Shown: positions 46,801 to 49,627 of the stretch, one piece after another
How the letters are laid out: every line of letters starts with the position of its first letter
Numbering within the stretch: the stretch's first letter is position 1
The notes under the pieces: model-generated
What the model was told of the DNA's origin: nothing
Database searches by the model: none
The model's input: the letters and a program-made list of their open reading frames with translations, nothing else
Source of the DNA: Tachypleus tridentatus
Lineage: Eukaryota > Arthropoda > Merostomata > Xiphosura > Limulidae
Length of the DNA stretch: 64,000 nucleotides
Direction of reading: 5' to 3'
Assembly: GCF_004210375.1 (NCBI RefSeq)
Contig: NC_134833.1
Coordinates: forward strand, 47,734,782-47,798,781
Made by a program: the position numbers and the translations under genes

Positions 46801-47558
46801 CCAAGGCAGTTCTTGCTCATGAGATATGACACTTCGTTTTAAGTCGCAGCTTTTCTTTTTTTAGTTCTACCTAATGACATATGTGTTCTATCCATCTACA
46901 GCAAAAGAAAAAGTCTGCAGAAGCAACTTGAGCAAATGCGTTATATACTCAATCATTTTCTTTACTGAACATGTCATTTGTGGATCATTTACTTAGAGAA
47001 AGTACACTCAGAATGAATACAACATGAATATTTCTCATGATTCGTTTTTGTAATTCGAAAAGATGTGGAAATATTCATTCATGAAATATTTGACATATCT
47101 TGTTTATAATACACACTTACATGTAGGGAAGAATAGAGAAATTAAGTAAACTGGTTGAAAACTTAATTTATTTATATCGTTTAACAACCATACATTTCAT
47201 ATTCTTACACATCGATTGTGCATTCTAAATATTGAAAAGAAAACAACTTAACACATTTCTAGTCATAAGGTAATACAATTTTAAATGTTTATTCGATTAA
47301 ATAACCGTAATCTGTGTGGAACGTATATTATTTTCATACGACTTAAATTACTTTTATTGAAGTATTTAGCAGCTACATATATATTGATGCAAATGAAGAT
47401 TAGAGAAAGGTATACAAATTTAGCCACATAATGTAAAGAGAGGGTGTGAAAATAGCATCTTCTTATTTTTAATGATGTTTTTACAGAATTATTCGGAAAA
47501 CAAGCCGAAAACAAAACAACAAGGAAGAAACGTCACTAGTCAAAGCAAGATATCTTGA
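1813..47558 (+). CDS. side-like: Sidestep-like Ig-superfamily transmembrane receptor (whole gene, 11-12 coding exons)
   Basis: The exons join in frame at 1813-1891, 9933-10265, 15605-15715, 16616-16819, 24401-24697, 25780-26070, 35410-35700, 38686-38982, 39223-39372, 41893-42032, 45599-45742 and 47487-47558. This gives about 802 residues: signal peptide 1-26, Ig1 27-137, Ig2 138-242, Ig3 243-341, Ig4 342-438, Ig5 439-535, FN3 536-634, TM about 650-671 and a tail of about 131 residues. Each Ig domain has its cysteine pair. Family hallmarks are the IGPYNEG stretch opening Ig2, the [15 protein letters not shown] junction of Ig5 to FN3, and [13 protein letters not shown] in FN3. In Drosophila, Sidestep proteins are membrane ligands for Beaten-path receptors and guide motor axons; a role in neuronal adhesion or recognition is inferred here. 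N-glycosylation sequons occur through the ectodomain. Introns 1-9 are all phase 1. The 3' end is uncertain (45748 or 47558). The paralogue within the family cannot be assigned by eye. Confidence 0.85.
4640..4745 (+). repeat. Degenerate SINE family A fragment
   Basis: It matches the body of family A in order: gttgataaagagtagtccaa, agatggcagtggatggtg, and agttagggacggctgtac. Head and tail are missing. Confidence 0.55.
5878..5936 (+). repeat. SINE family C fragment (3' half)
   Basis: It carries the family C end: gagcagagcacagataatcc, attgtgtagctttgtgctta, and a caaac tail. The tRNA-like head is missing. Confidence 0.6.
6333..6603 (-). mobile_element. SINE family A
   Basis: Reverse copy from tgtttgtttgtatttcgtgc to the tRNA-like head, including gggtattcgaacctgcgact (B box complement) and ccatgttgggccc. 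Complete but diverged. Confidence 0.85.
6765..6941. mobile_element. Short Penelope-derived foldback element, copy 1
   Basis: A 177-bp insertion flanked by the 11-bp direct repeat tatgatttgtt (6754-6764 and 6942-6952). The left arm reads aaaacggctcgtttgggttg, then the gagaaa, tttacgtagaggagtgaac segment. The right arm is its inverse and continues to acatatatatttctctacaagtgggttt-type sequence ending cgacatcactga. The loop between the arms is short. The right part is the same as the 3' end of the GIY-YIG-bearing Penelope-like fragment near 63 kb, so this is a 5'-truncated copy with an inverted second piece. Confidence 0.8.
6960..7178 (-). mobile_element. SINE family A, truncated head
   Basis: Good match from tttgaatttcgcgcaaagct through gtccctaaattagcagtgta to ggtatgacggggattc; it ends inside the B box region, so the rest of the tRNA-like head is gone. 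It lies 18 bp from foldback copy 1. Confidence 0.8.
7969..8086 (-). mobile_element. SINE family B (short tRNA-derived)
   Basis: Reverse copy of the short family, about 118 bp: gtgtatgttttcttatcgta, the box B complement ggggaatcgaacc, taaatccgtaggcttaccg, and an A box complement. Confidence 0.75.
8521..8712 (-). repeat. Degenerate tRNA-related SINE, probably family A
   Basis: It keeps the order ggctgttacgcttataacac, ccacagcttaaag, then a B box complement gatccgaaccc, but with many substitutions. It lies directly beside the better preserved copy at 8713-8963. Confidence 0.45.
8713..8963 (-). mobile_element. SINE family A with internal deletion
   Basis: It contains tttgcacaaagctaaac, gctatctgcgctagcc, ctcttgggctactcttttac, and the head complement cagggcttcgaacccgcttc, ccttaaccatctgaccgtgc. 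About 25 bp in the middle of the body are missing. Confidence 0.75.
9364..9470 (-). mobile_element. SINE family C, diverged
   Basis: Reverse copy: agtgctacacaatgagttat, gttccatgcccaccgggtat, cgaaatggag, then taagcc and acttatcgctgagtcaca. It sits about 460 bp before the Ig1 exon. Confidence 0.6.
9933..10265 (+). CDS. side-like: Sidestep-like exon 2: Ig domain 1 (V-type)
   Basis: The acceptor is TTTGTTCTATAG before 9933 and the donor is G|GTCAGT at 10266, both phase 1. The 111-residue exon is a complete V-type Ig domain. The first cysteine is in KVELPCYM, the core tryptophan in LVLWYKD, and the second cysteine in the [11 protein letters not shown] motif. The segment [11 protein letters not shown] after the tryptophan, and [17 protein letters not shown] before the DxGxYxC motif, are the typical sidestep-family form of Ig1. 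In the family, the membrane-distal Ig1 is the region thought to bind Beat partners. It is the most recognisable exon in the window. Confidence 0.9.
11472..11596 (-). mobile_element. SINE family C with target-site duplication
   Basis: Reverse copy: tgtttgtttagaattaagca, acaatgggttatctgtgctc, tgcccaccactggtatcgaa, and the tRNA-like head complement accgctgtgccactgggggc. The flanks atacttggttg (11466-11476) and atacttgattg (11598-11608) match at 10 of 11 positions, consistent with a target-site duplication. Confidence 0.75.
12215..12446 (-). mobile_element. SINE family A next to a family C tail fragment
   Basis: The body and head of family A run from acatgagggctatttgcgct through gaccgttacattagaacacc to gacagggatttgaacccacg and ccatgcccgc. 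The preceding 12160-12212 (ttgtttgtttttgccgttac, acattgggctacctgctct) looks like a family C tail, so this is a composite or nested pair. Confidence 0.7.
14457..14599 (-). mobile_element. SINE family B with an inverted head fragment
   Basis: 14481-14599 is a reverse family B copy (taaagccacatcgggctatc, ggggaatcgagcccctgctt, tagacttaccgttgtactag). Immediately left, 14457-14480 reads cccgttggtgcagcggtaag, a plus-strand tRNA-like head, so two head regions face each other across the element. Confidence 0.7.
14858..14955 (+). repeat. SINE family A 3' fragment
   Basis: Plus-strand fragments in order: ggtgatgactagttgcct, attacactgctaaatta, gatagccctcgagtaacttt. Confidence 0.55.
15605..15715 (+). CDS. 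side-like: Sidestep-like exon 3: first half of Ig domain 2
   Basis: The acceptor TTTCCAG precedes 15605 and the donor GGAG|GTAATA is at 15716; both are phase 1. It encodes [13 protein letters not shown], then an [19 protein letters not shown] stretch holding the first cysteine of Ig2. The Ig2 tryptophan and second cysteine are in the next exon. The phrase IGPYNEG before the first Ig2 cysteine is a recurring sidestep-family signature. At 37 residues it cannot fold alone; skipping it together with exon 4 would remove exactly one Ig domain in frame. Confidence 0.87.
16616..16819 (+). CDS. side-like: Sidestep-like exon 4: second half of Ig domain 2
   Basis: The acceptor CTTTTTCAG precedes 16616 and the donor GTAAGT begins at 16820, phase 1 on both sides. 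The exon continues Ig2: [13 protein letters not shown] carries the core tryptophan and [13 protein letters not shown] the second cysteine. It closes with the TAVTVDMN strand and the split codon joins Ig3. The intron within Ig2 (15716-16615) is under 1 kb, the second shortest of the gene after intron 8. Confidence 0.87.
16874..17545 (+). repeat. Unclassified dispersed repeat R, copy 1
   Basis: About 670 bp, shared with 47817-48350 (same strand) and 55165-56127 (opposite strand). Anchors are gttacatattatgatttatc, tttattatgttacatatc, aataatggttattacaaata, cgttcctggtcag, and gaggtttatagtataccaac. No ORF and no clear terminal repeats are seen, so it may be a solo LTR or a non-autonomous DNA element. 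Confidence 0.65.
20250..20373 (+). mobile_element. SINE family C with target-site duplication
   Basis: Plus copy: gtcccctgtgatacagcggt (A box region), acttacaacgctaaaatccg, gatgggcagagcacagatag, cccattgtgtagctttgtgc. It is flanked by aagaagcag at 20241-20249 and 20374-20382. Confidence 0.85.
20609..20882 (-). mobile_element. SINE family A, full length, with target-site duplication
   Basis: A well preserved reverse copy from ttgtttgttttggaatttcg to ggccatgccgggcc. It is flanked by cgcaaaaagt at 20599-20608 and 20883-20892. The tRNA-like head keeps a recognisable B box (reads gggttcgcatcc on the minus strand). Confidence 0.92.
21328..21450 (-). mobile_element. SINE family B
   Basis: Reverse copy: gtatgtgtgttttcttgtag, caaagccacatcgagctatc, ggggaatcgagccccctgat, gtaccgctgtactagcggag. 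It lies between the integrase-like fossil and the SINE at 20.6-20.9 kb. Confidence 0.8.
21594..21950 (-). pseudogene. Ty3/gypsy-like pol fossil: integrase N-terminal region
   Basis: The reverse strand reads a segment ending [10 protein letters not shown], then [25 protein letters not shown] and HFFWPKI. This is the order of the integrase H2C2 zinc-binding module in Ty3/gypsy elements: two histidines in the AHxxP...xHLxVxKT context and the FFWP motif. The cysteine pair expected shortly after FFWP is not seen ([12 protein letters not shown] instead). RNase H, reverse transcriptase and protease are not found between this and the gag fossil, so the pol region is largely deleted. The region is inside intron 4 and antisense to the gene. 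Confidence 0.7.
22420..23530 (-). pseudogene. Ty3/gypsy-like gag fossil with coiled coil, interrupted by a SINE
   Basis: From 23530 downward the reverse strand encodes a helical, charged region. It is then Glu/Ala/Arg-rich with near-repeats ([26 protein letters not shown]), a coiled coil typical of some metazoan gypsy gags, followed by a [17 protein letters not shown] motif. A family B SINE (22882-23006) breaks the frame. Beyond it, [13 protein letters not shown], then YDKVKVVIF and [20 protein letters not shown] fragments continue the gag in shifted frames. Multiple frameshifts and stops show it is dead. No LTRs or primer-binding site were recognised. It presumably belongs to the same insertion as the integrase fossil at 21.6-21.9 kb. 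Confidence 0.72.
22882..23006 (+). mobile_element. SINE family B inserted in the gag fossil
   Basis: Plus copy: cactagtacaacagtaagt, actcacaacgctaaaatcag, gggttcgatttccctcggtg, gatgtggctttgctataaga, with an acacatacacatac tail. It separates two halves of the gag-like reading frame, so it is younger than the retroelement. Confidence 0.85.
24401..24697 (+). CDS. side-like: Sidestep-like exon 5: Ig domain 3
   Basis: The acceptor is ATTAATCTAG before 24401 and the donor GTAAGT is at 24698, phase 1 to phase 1. The 99-residue exon begins [13 protein letters not shown] and contains [20 protein letters not shown] with the first cysteine and core tryptophan, then [11 protein letters not shown] with the second cysteine. 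Sequons NVS and NVT lie close together in the middle. The domain is preceded by a 7.6 kb intron rich in repeats and retroelement remnants. Confidence 0.87.
24698..25779 (+). other. Intron 5 of the sidestep-like gene
   Basis: 1.1 kb, phase 1, AT-rich. No repeat or extra exon is recognised. Confidence 0.7.
25780..26070 (+). CDS. side-like: Sidestep-like exon 6: Ig domain 4
   Basis: The acceptor TACTTTCAG precedes 25780 and the donor GTAAGT is at 26071, phase 1 to phase 1. It encodes [13 protein letters not shown], then [20 protein letters not shown] with the first cysteine, the NINWAFEG tryptophan, and [18 protein letters not shown] with the second cysteine. This is an I-set type pattern. NLS and NQT sequons are present. 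Confidence 0.9.
26988..27160 (+). repeat. Older, degenerate SINE family A copy
   Basis: Recognisable as ctagagcgcttaattcgcaa, gttgcgactttcaatcctgc (decayed B box), ttataacatgatggccaatc, ttcgttagtgaaagattagc and tcaagagctaaaggtgggta. It is followed within 5 bp by a younger copy in the same orientation. Confidence 0.6.
27165..27375 (+). mobile_element. SINE family A, 3' truncated
   Basis: A clean head cccggcatggtcaggtggtt, B box gggttcgaatcgcc, body ttcgttggcaaaagagtagc, ending at ttagagacggctcacaat. The agctttgcgcgaaattc end is absent and a short deletion is present after cacaccaaac. Confidence 0.85.
28646..28833. mobile_element. Short Penelope-derived foldback element, copy 2
   Basis: A 188-bp insertion with a perfect 13-bp target-site duplication, aggatgtgtagta, at 28633-28645 and 28834-28846. 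The left arm (from tatgcaaaaacggctcgttt to agaagagcgaac) is inverted relative to the right arm. The right arm runs from gttcgctcttct to the terminal segment acaagtgggtttctcgacat. Between the arms is tttgtgaacctgacgatgac, cgaagaaggtcgaaaag, the same unit that begins the Penelope 3' end at 62.95 kb. The centre has a hammerhead-like core (28714-28739). Confidence 0.85.
32644..32917 (+). mobile_element. SINE family A, full length, with target-site duplication
   Basis: The head ggcctggcatggcctagcgc and the whole body are present, to ttgtgcgaaattccaaaaac. It is flanked by ttcaactccta at 32633-32643 and 32918-32928. The B box is altered (gagttcgcggcc). Confidence 0.92.
33086..33193 (+). mobile_element. 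SINE family B, full length, with target-site duplication
   Basis: gctcccagcaagtcgccgga, tttacaacgctaaaatcagg, ggttcgatttcccgcggtgg, atgtggctttgctataagaa, with an acacacacg tail. It is flanked by cttcatgcgg at 33076-33085 and 33194-33203, which defines the family at about 108 bp. Confidence 0.9.
33930..34138. mobile_element. Short Penelope-derived foldback element, copy 3
   Basis: A 209-bp insertion with a perfect 12-bp target-site duplication, aggtaataaaat, at 33918-33929 and 34139-34150. Here the terminal segment is on the left and reverse-complemented (aatcagtgatgtcgagaaaa, cccacttgtagagaaatata), so the element is inserted in the opposite orientation to copies 1 and 2. The arms are aaaacggctcgtttgggttg and its inverse. 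The central unit is present in both orientations with substitutions. Confidence 0.83.
34434..34624 (-). mobile_element. SINE family A with internal deletions
   Basis: Reverse copy: gaaattcgcttaaagctaca, gggctatctgcgctagccgt, ggctactcttttttcaacga, then gagcatatttggtaccatgc and cgggcc. The body has lost about 20 bp and the head about 50 bp. Confidence 0.8.
34682..34950 (+). mobile_element. SINE family A, full length
   Basis: A complete plus copy: ggcccagcatggccaggtag, B box gggttcgaatctcc, agcccaagagttggcggtgg, tagctttgtgcgaaattcaa. No clear target-site duplication. Confidence 0.9.
35410..35700 (+). CDS. side-like: Sidestep-like exon 7: Ig domain 5
   Basis: The acceptor TTCTGTACAG precedes 35410 and the donor CAG|GTAATC is at 35701, phase 1 to phase 1. 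The exon opens [10 protein letters not shown], then [20 protein letters not shown] carries the Ig cysteine and tryptophan, and [19 protein letters not shown] carries the second cysteine. The extra cysteines at the start (PRC) and near the end (YPC) and the closing FSVVPTG are characteristic of the last Ig domain in sidestep proteins. It follows the longest intron, 9.3 kb. Confidence 0.88.
36210..37050 (-). pseudogene. Tc1/mariner-type transposase fossil
   Basis: The reverse strand, through several frameshifts and stops, reads [77 protein letters not shown], and [17 protein letters not shown], closing with RRLAEII. That order matches the Tc1 family. The first aspartate (normally in VIFSDE) is destroyed, the second sits in a broken context, and PIEN has become HIEN. 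It is clearly inactive and unrelated to the younger Tc1-type copy at 42-43.6 kb, which uses other residues. Confidence 0.72.
38274..38545 (+). mobile_element. SINE family A, full length, with target-site duplication
   Basis: ggcccagcatggccaggtgg, B box gagttcgaatcccc, body to agctttgcgcgaaattccaa. The flanks agttggttaa (38264-38273) and agttggctaa (38546-38555) differ by one base. It lies about 140 bp before the FN3 exon. Confidence 0.9.
38686..38982 (+). CDS. side-like: Sidestep-like exon 8: fibronectin type III-like domain
   Basis: The acceptor TTTATTTTAG precedes 38686 and the donor G|GTAAGA is at 38983, phase 1 to phase 1. It begins [15 protein letters not shown] and has [20 protein letters not shown], followed by [20 protein letters not shown]. 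These are FN3 strand motifs: a Y/F in strand C, the L...L.P-like turn, and Y.A.N..G in strand F. The CxxGYNGGLxQ form is the sidestep-family version of this membrane-proximal domain. NIT and NLT sequons are present. Confidence 0.88.
39223..39372 (+). CDS. side-like: Sidestep-like exon 9: juxtamembrane stalk and transmembrane helix
   Basis: The acceptor GTACGTTATAG before 39223 keeps the phase-1 frame; a second AG at 39235-39236 would break it. The exon gives [15 protein letters not shown], then a hydrophobic stretch of 22 residues from LPMILGAS to LFLV, and a basic stop-transfer segment [13 protein letters not shown]. One NVT sequon lies just outside the membrane. The donor CCAG|GTAAAA at 39373 is phase 1. 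The preceding intron is only 240 bp, the shortest in the gene. Confidence 0.8.
39373..41892 (+). other. Intron 9 of the sidestep-like gene
   Basis: 2.5 kb, phase 1, AT-rich. A possible piggyBac-like non-autonomous element spans 39762-40520, and a decayed SINE C-like stretch lies near 39495-39590. The rest shows nothing I can name. Confidence 0.55.
39762..40520. mobile_element. Possible piggyBac-like non-autonomous element
   Basis: The left end is TTAACACGTTGACTGCCA at 39762 and the right end, read inversely from 40520, is TTAACACTGCCAGTGAC. Both start with TTAA and share TTAACAC and a TGCCA block. TTAA target sites and a TTGACTGCC-type terminus are usual for piggyBac elements. The inverted repeats are imperfect and no transposase is seen in 759 bp. 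Confidence 0.35.
41893..42032 (+). CDS. side-like: Sidestep-like exon 10: cytoplasmic tail, first part
   Basis: The acceptor TTTCTAG precedes 41893 and is phase 1, as required by exon 9. The next triplet is CAG, so a tandem NAGNAG acceptor could drop one residue with the frame kept. The exon is open for 46 codons and encodes an acidic, polar tail with [20 protein letters not shown] and ends LLKIRK. The donor AAAG|GTAAGA at 42033 is phase 0, the first departure from the phase-1 series. A Tc1-type element begins only 97 bp into the following intron. Confidence 0.72.
42129..43611 (+). mobile_element. Tc1-type DNA transposon with about 100-bp terminal inverted repeats
   Basis: It is flanked by TA on each side. 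The left end cactgctggccaaaatctta and the right end ttaagattttggccagtagtg are inverse. The inverted similarity continues inward for about 100 bp (gactcaacctcttatttgag and ctcaaataagtggttgagtc; gtagagcttcg and cgaagctctac). At 1483 bp with one transposase-derived frame, it has the size of a complete Tc1/Tc3-like element. It is inserted 97 bp after exon 10, in the sense orientation. Confidence 0.92.
42452..43371 (+). pseudogene. Tc1/Tc3-like DD34E transposase, inactivated
   Basis: The frame opens [16 protein letters not shown] at 42452 and hits TAG at 42500-42502, inside the N-terminal helix-turn-helix region. From 42798 a long open stretch gives [20 protein letters not shown], with the first catalytic Asp, then [11 protein letters not shown]. 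Next come [11 protein letters not shown] with the second Asp and [11 protein letters not shown] with the Glu; there are 34 residues between Asp and Glu, so DD34E. A frameshift near 43200 moves the C-terminus ([20 protein letters not shown], then NDGRATHY) to another frame, ending at 43371. All three catalytic residues survive, but the early stop, middle gaps and frameshift make it non-functional as read. Confidence 0.9.
44426..44565 (-). mobile_element. SINE family C
   Basis: Reverse copy: gcgcaaagctacaaaacgag, ctacctgtgctgtatcaacc, ggctatcgaaacttgg, taagtctttggacttaccgt, taagccatagggagc. Confidence 0.7.
44695..44960 (+). mobile_element. SINE family A
   Basis: Plus copy: actggcatgaccaggtggtt, B box gggttgcaggttcaaatcc (decayed), agcccaagagttggcagttg, ttagggacggctagcgcagg, tttgcatgaaattc. 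The 5' gcccg is missing. Confidence 0.85.
45259..45364 (-). mobile_element. SINE family B
   Basis: Reverse copy: gtgtgtgtgttttctttt, cccacatcgggctatctgct, taaatcgaactcctgatttg, taaatctgtactagcggggg, with a deletion in the head. Confidence 0.75.
45599..45742 (+). CDS. side-like: Sidestep-like exon 11: serine-rich cytoplasmic tail (possibly terminal)
   Basis: The acceptor CATATTTTTTAG before 45599 gives a phase-0 frame open for 48 codons: [11 protein letters not shown], then a Ser/Gln/Arg-rich stretch ending EISFSE. A weak donor GTATGA is at 45743. If that donor is not used the frame reads Val then TGA, with the stop at 45746-45748, and AATAAA hexamers follow at 45776 and 45801, which would make this the last exon (780 residues in total). 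An upstream AG at 45579-45580 gives a different open frame and is less attractive because it is hydrophobic and ends at a TAG. No known domain is seen. Confidence 0.5.
45743..47486 (+). other. Intron 11, or 3' UTR and downstream flank
   Basis: If exon 11 splices at 45743 this is a 1.7 kb phase-0 intron. If not, it begins with TGA (45746) and AATAAA hexamers at 45776 and 45801, and is flank. It contains one SINE at 46218-46486 and a GA-rich tract near 46769-46782. Confidence 0.5.
46218..46486 (+). mobile_element. SINE family A, full length
   Basis: cggtatggccaggtggttat, B box aggttcgaatccctgtcaca, agcccaagagttggcagtgg, tagctttgcgcgaaattcaa. The flanks ttttcgttc and tttttgttc (one mismatch) may be the target-site duplication. 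Confidence 0.9.
47487..47558 (+). CDS. side-like: Sidestep-like exon 12: candidate terminal coding exon
   Basis: An acceptor TGTTTTTACAG lies before 47487. In phase 0, which matches exon 11, it encodes [20 protein letters not shown], then KIS and a TGA at 47556-47558. The acceptor is good and the polar composition suits a cytoplasmic tail, but the frame is short and all three frames end soon. It is therefore an inference that depends on use of the weak exon 11 donor. Confidence 0.35.
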   Translation, partial: NYSENKPKTKQQGRNVTSQSKIS

Positions 47559-47674
47559 AGAATAGAATCCATTCTGCCGTAGAGATTCAGCATCTGTCAG
47601 ATTTACGTTATATTCACGAATCTCAGATTAAGATAAAAACAAAACAGTAAACGAGTTGTTACGAGGCTTGTCTT

Positions 47675-47806
47675 ATGCCAAAAGGATGTCGCCTCAGTGA
47701 GGGGTCATCAAGTGATAGTGAGGAGGAACAGGGAAGAGGTAGACACAATGATGTCATCATAAATGATGACGTAACAGCTCTTGAAAACAACTTAAATGAC
47801 GTATAA
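47675..47806 (+). other. Small acidic ORF beside the terminal exon (43 codons)
   Basis: ATG at 47675 to TAA at 47806. It encodes MPKGCRLSEGSSSDSEEEQG followed by a polar, Asp/Asn-rich end (DDVTALENNLNDV). The same frame is open upstream from 47540 to 47647 before a TAA. Its Ser/Asp/Glu cluster resembles a casein-kinase-type acidic tail segment and is unlike random AT-rich sequence. It might be part of an alternative last exon of the sidestep-like gene or a decayed remnant of one. No family is recognised. Confidence 0.3.
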
Positions 47807-47816
47807 GATGTGAAAT

Positions 47817-48350
47817 CTGTTACGTATTATAACTTATCTCGGACGAGCCTTCGATTTATTATGTTATGTAATTACGTGTTACGATTTCAAATAATCGGAA
47901 ATTTTAATTTTAATTTAAAATTTAACTGAATTTTCATATGTATCAAATTTATTATATTTCCAACAAGATTGATACACACAATTTTCTTTCATAACACAAA
48001 TATATTTTAATTTACAAACAAAATTACAATTTATAATAACGGTTTTTACAAATATTGGCTTATATACAAGAGTTTTGCAAACTTAAAAACTATACTGAGT
48101 CCTAGAACTGAATATTTTATCGATGGTCCACGTCTACAAGTAAATTACTTTTGAGTTGATATTGTTATCTCTATTAGATAGGTGTCTTTTCTTAGTTGGC
48201 ATCACACCGCTTACTCGCTGACTTTTTACTGATGAGGATATTTAATGTCATATTACAAATACAAATGTTTGAAGTTAATCCACTGAAGTGTGTAATGTTC
48301 AAAATCTATAAACGTTCCTGGTCAAATTTTGTACTTCTCCGAAGTAAACT
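47817..48350 (+). repeat. Unclassified dispersed repeat R, copy 2 (partial)
   Basis: It aligns in order with copy 1: gttacgtattataacttatc, ggacgagccttcgatttatt, taataacggtttttacaaat, and cgttcctggtcaaa. The last 150-200 bp of copy 1 are missing. Confidence 0.65.
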
Positions 48351-49008
48351 TGTCAAACGAATTTATCTCAGATAAATTTGAAGAACACAGCTCAAACTGA
48401 AAAATGATGGACATACTGTTATTTATTTACGTGTCTATACAATTACATCTTGAATAGATGTATCGATCTTGGTGTGTTATAGTTGTAAAATTGAATTCAA
48501 ACGACAAATATATGAGTTCTAGATAGAAAACAGAAAATAGTAACTTAGAAAATGAAAATAATTTCTTAACATACCATCAAATAAGAGAATTTCATAAATG
48601 TGAAAGTTCATGAATAAATAATTTTGTTTCACTTACTGTATAGTTCAGTGACATAGAAAATCCGTTCTTCATGTTCAGAGTTGAAGTATAGTAAACATAA
48701 CAGTTTATTTTGACGAATAGTAAAGATCTGGATTTGTAAAAGTAAAAGTAATAATATGTATTTTCTTGTCTTTTATCGTAAGAAACTTGAAAGATAGGGA
48801 AATAGACTTTCTGTTTGTAGAAATGAACAAATTACTTTTTTCTCAAACAGTGATTAATGAATAAAGGTGAAAGCGATAGTCACAGGATTCCTAAAAATTA
48901 ACATAAAAAACATTCATTAACGTTATTGGATTTATCTCTAGAGTCTTATTTTCGAAAGAGAATTCACATATTTGTAGTTCAAAACCACCTTTGTTTACAG
49001 ATATAACT
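48351..49008. other. Intergenic, no recognised feature
   Basis: AT-rich; no ORF or repeat that I can support. Confidence 0.6.
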
Positions 49009-49019
49009 CACCAAGATCT

Positions 49020-49303
49020 TTGTTTGTTTGTTTGTTTGTTTTGGAATTTCGCACAAAGCTACTCGAGGGCTATCTGTGCTAGCCGTCCCTAATTTAGCAG
49101 TGTAAGACTAGAGGGAAGGCAGCTAGTCATCACCACCCACCGCCATCTCTTGGGCTACTCTTTTACCAACAAATAGTGGGATTGACCGTAACATTATACG
49201 CCCCCACAGCTGGGAGGGCGAGCATGTTTAGCGCGACGCGGGCGCGAACCCGCGACCCTCGGATTACGAGTCACACGCCTTACGCGCTTGGCCATGCCGG
49301 GCC
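49020..49303 (-). mobile_element. SINE family A, full length, with target-site duplication
   Basis: Starts with a (TTTG)n tail and tttggaatttcgcacaaag, ends gcgcttggccatgccgggcc. It is flanked by caccaagatct at 49009-49019 and 49304-49314. The tRNA-like head is well preserved and GC-rich, so this looks like one of the younger copies. Confidence 0.93.
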
Positions 49304-49503
49304 CACCAAGATCTATACATGGTTTAATTTATTCAAAGTGCAATGATTTAGATACAATAGAGATTTAGTTTTTATATTTCAAATATTTATGAAGTTCTTT
49401 TCGTGAATTTATGATGTCATAGCCTCTACCTCTTTCCCCCTATTGCCTAGAAACACTCCCATGAGACGGCATAGTTTAGCCACAGGACAAGTCTCTCCCA
49501 CAA

Positions 49504-49627
49504 CGTGTGTTTGTGTTTTTCTTATAGCAAATCCACATCAGGTTATCTGCTGTGGTCACCGAGGGGAATCGAACCCCTGATTTTAACGTTGTAAATCCGT
49601 AGACTTACCGCTGTTCCAGGGGGGACC
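49504..49627 (-). mobile_element. SINE family B
   Basis: Reverse copy: gtgtttgtgtttttcttata, gcaaatccacatcaggttat, ggggaatcgaacccctgatt, taaatccgtagacttaccgc, ccaggggggacc. Complete. Confidence 0.85.
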
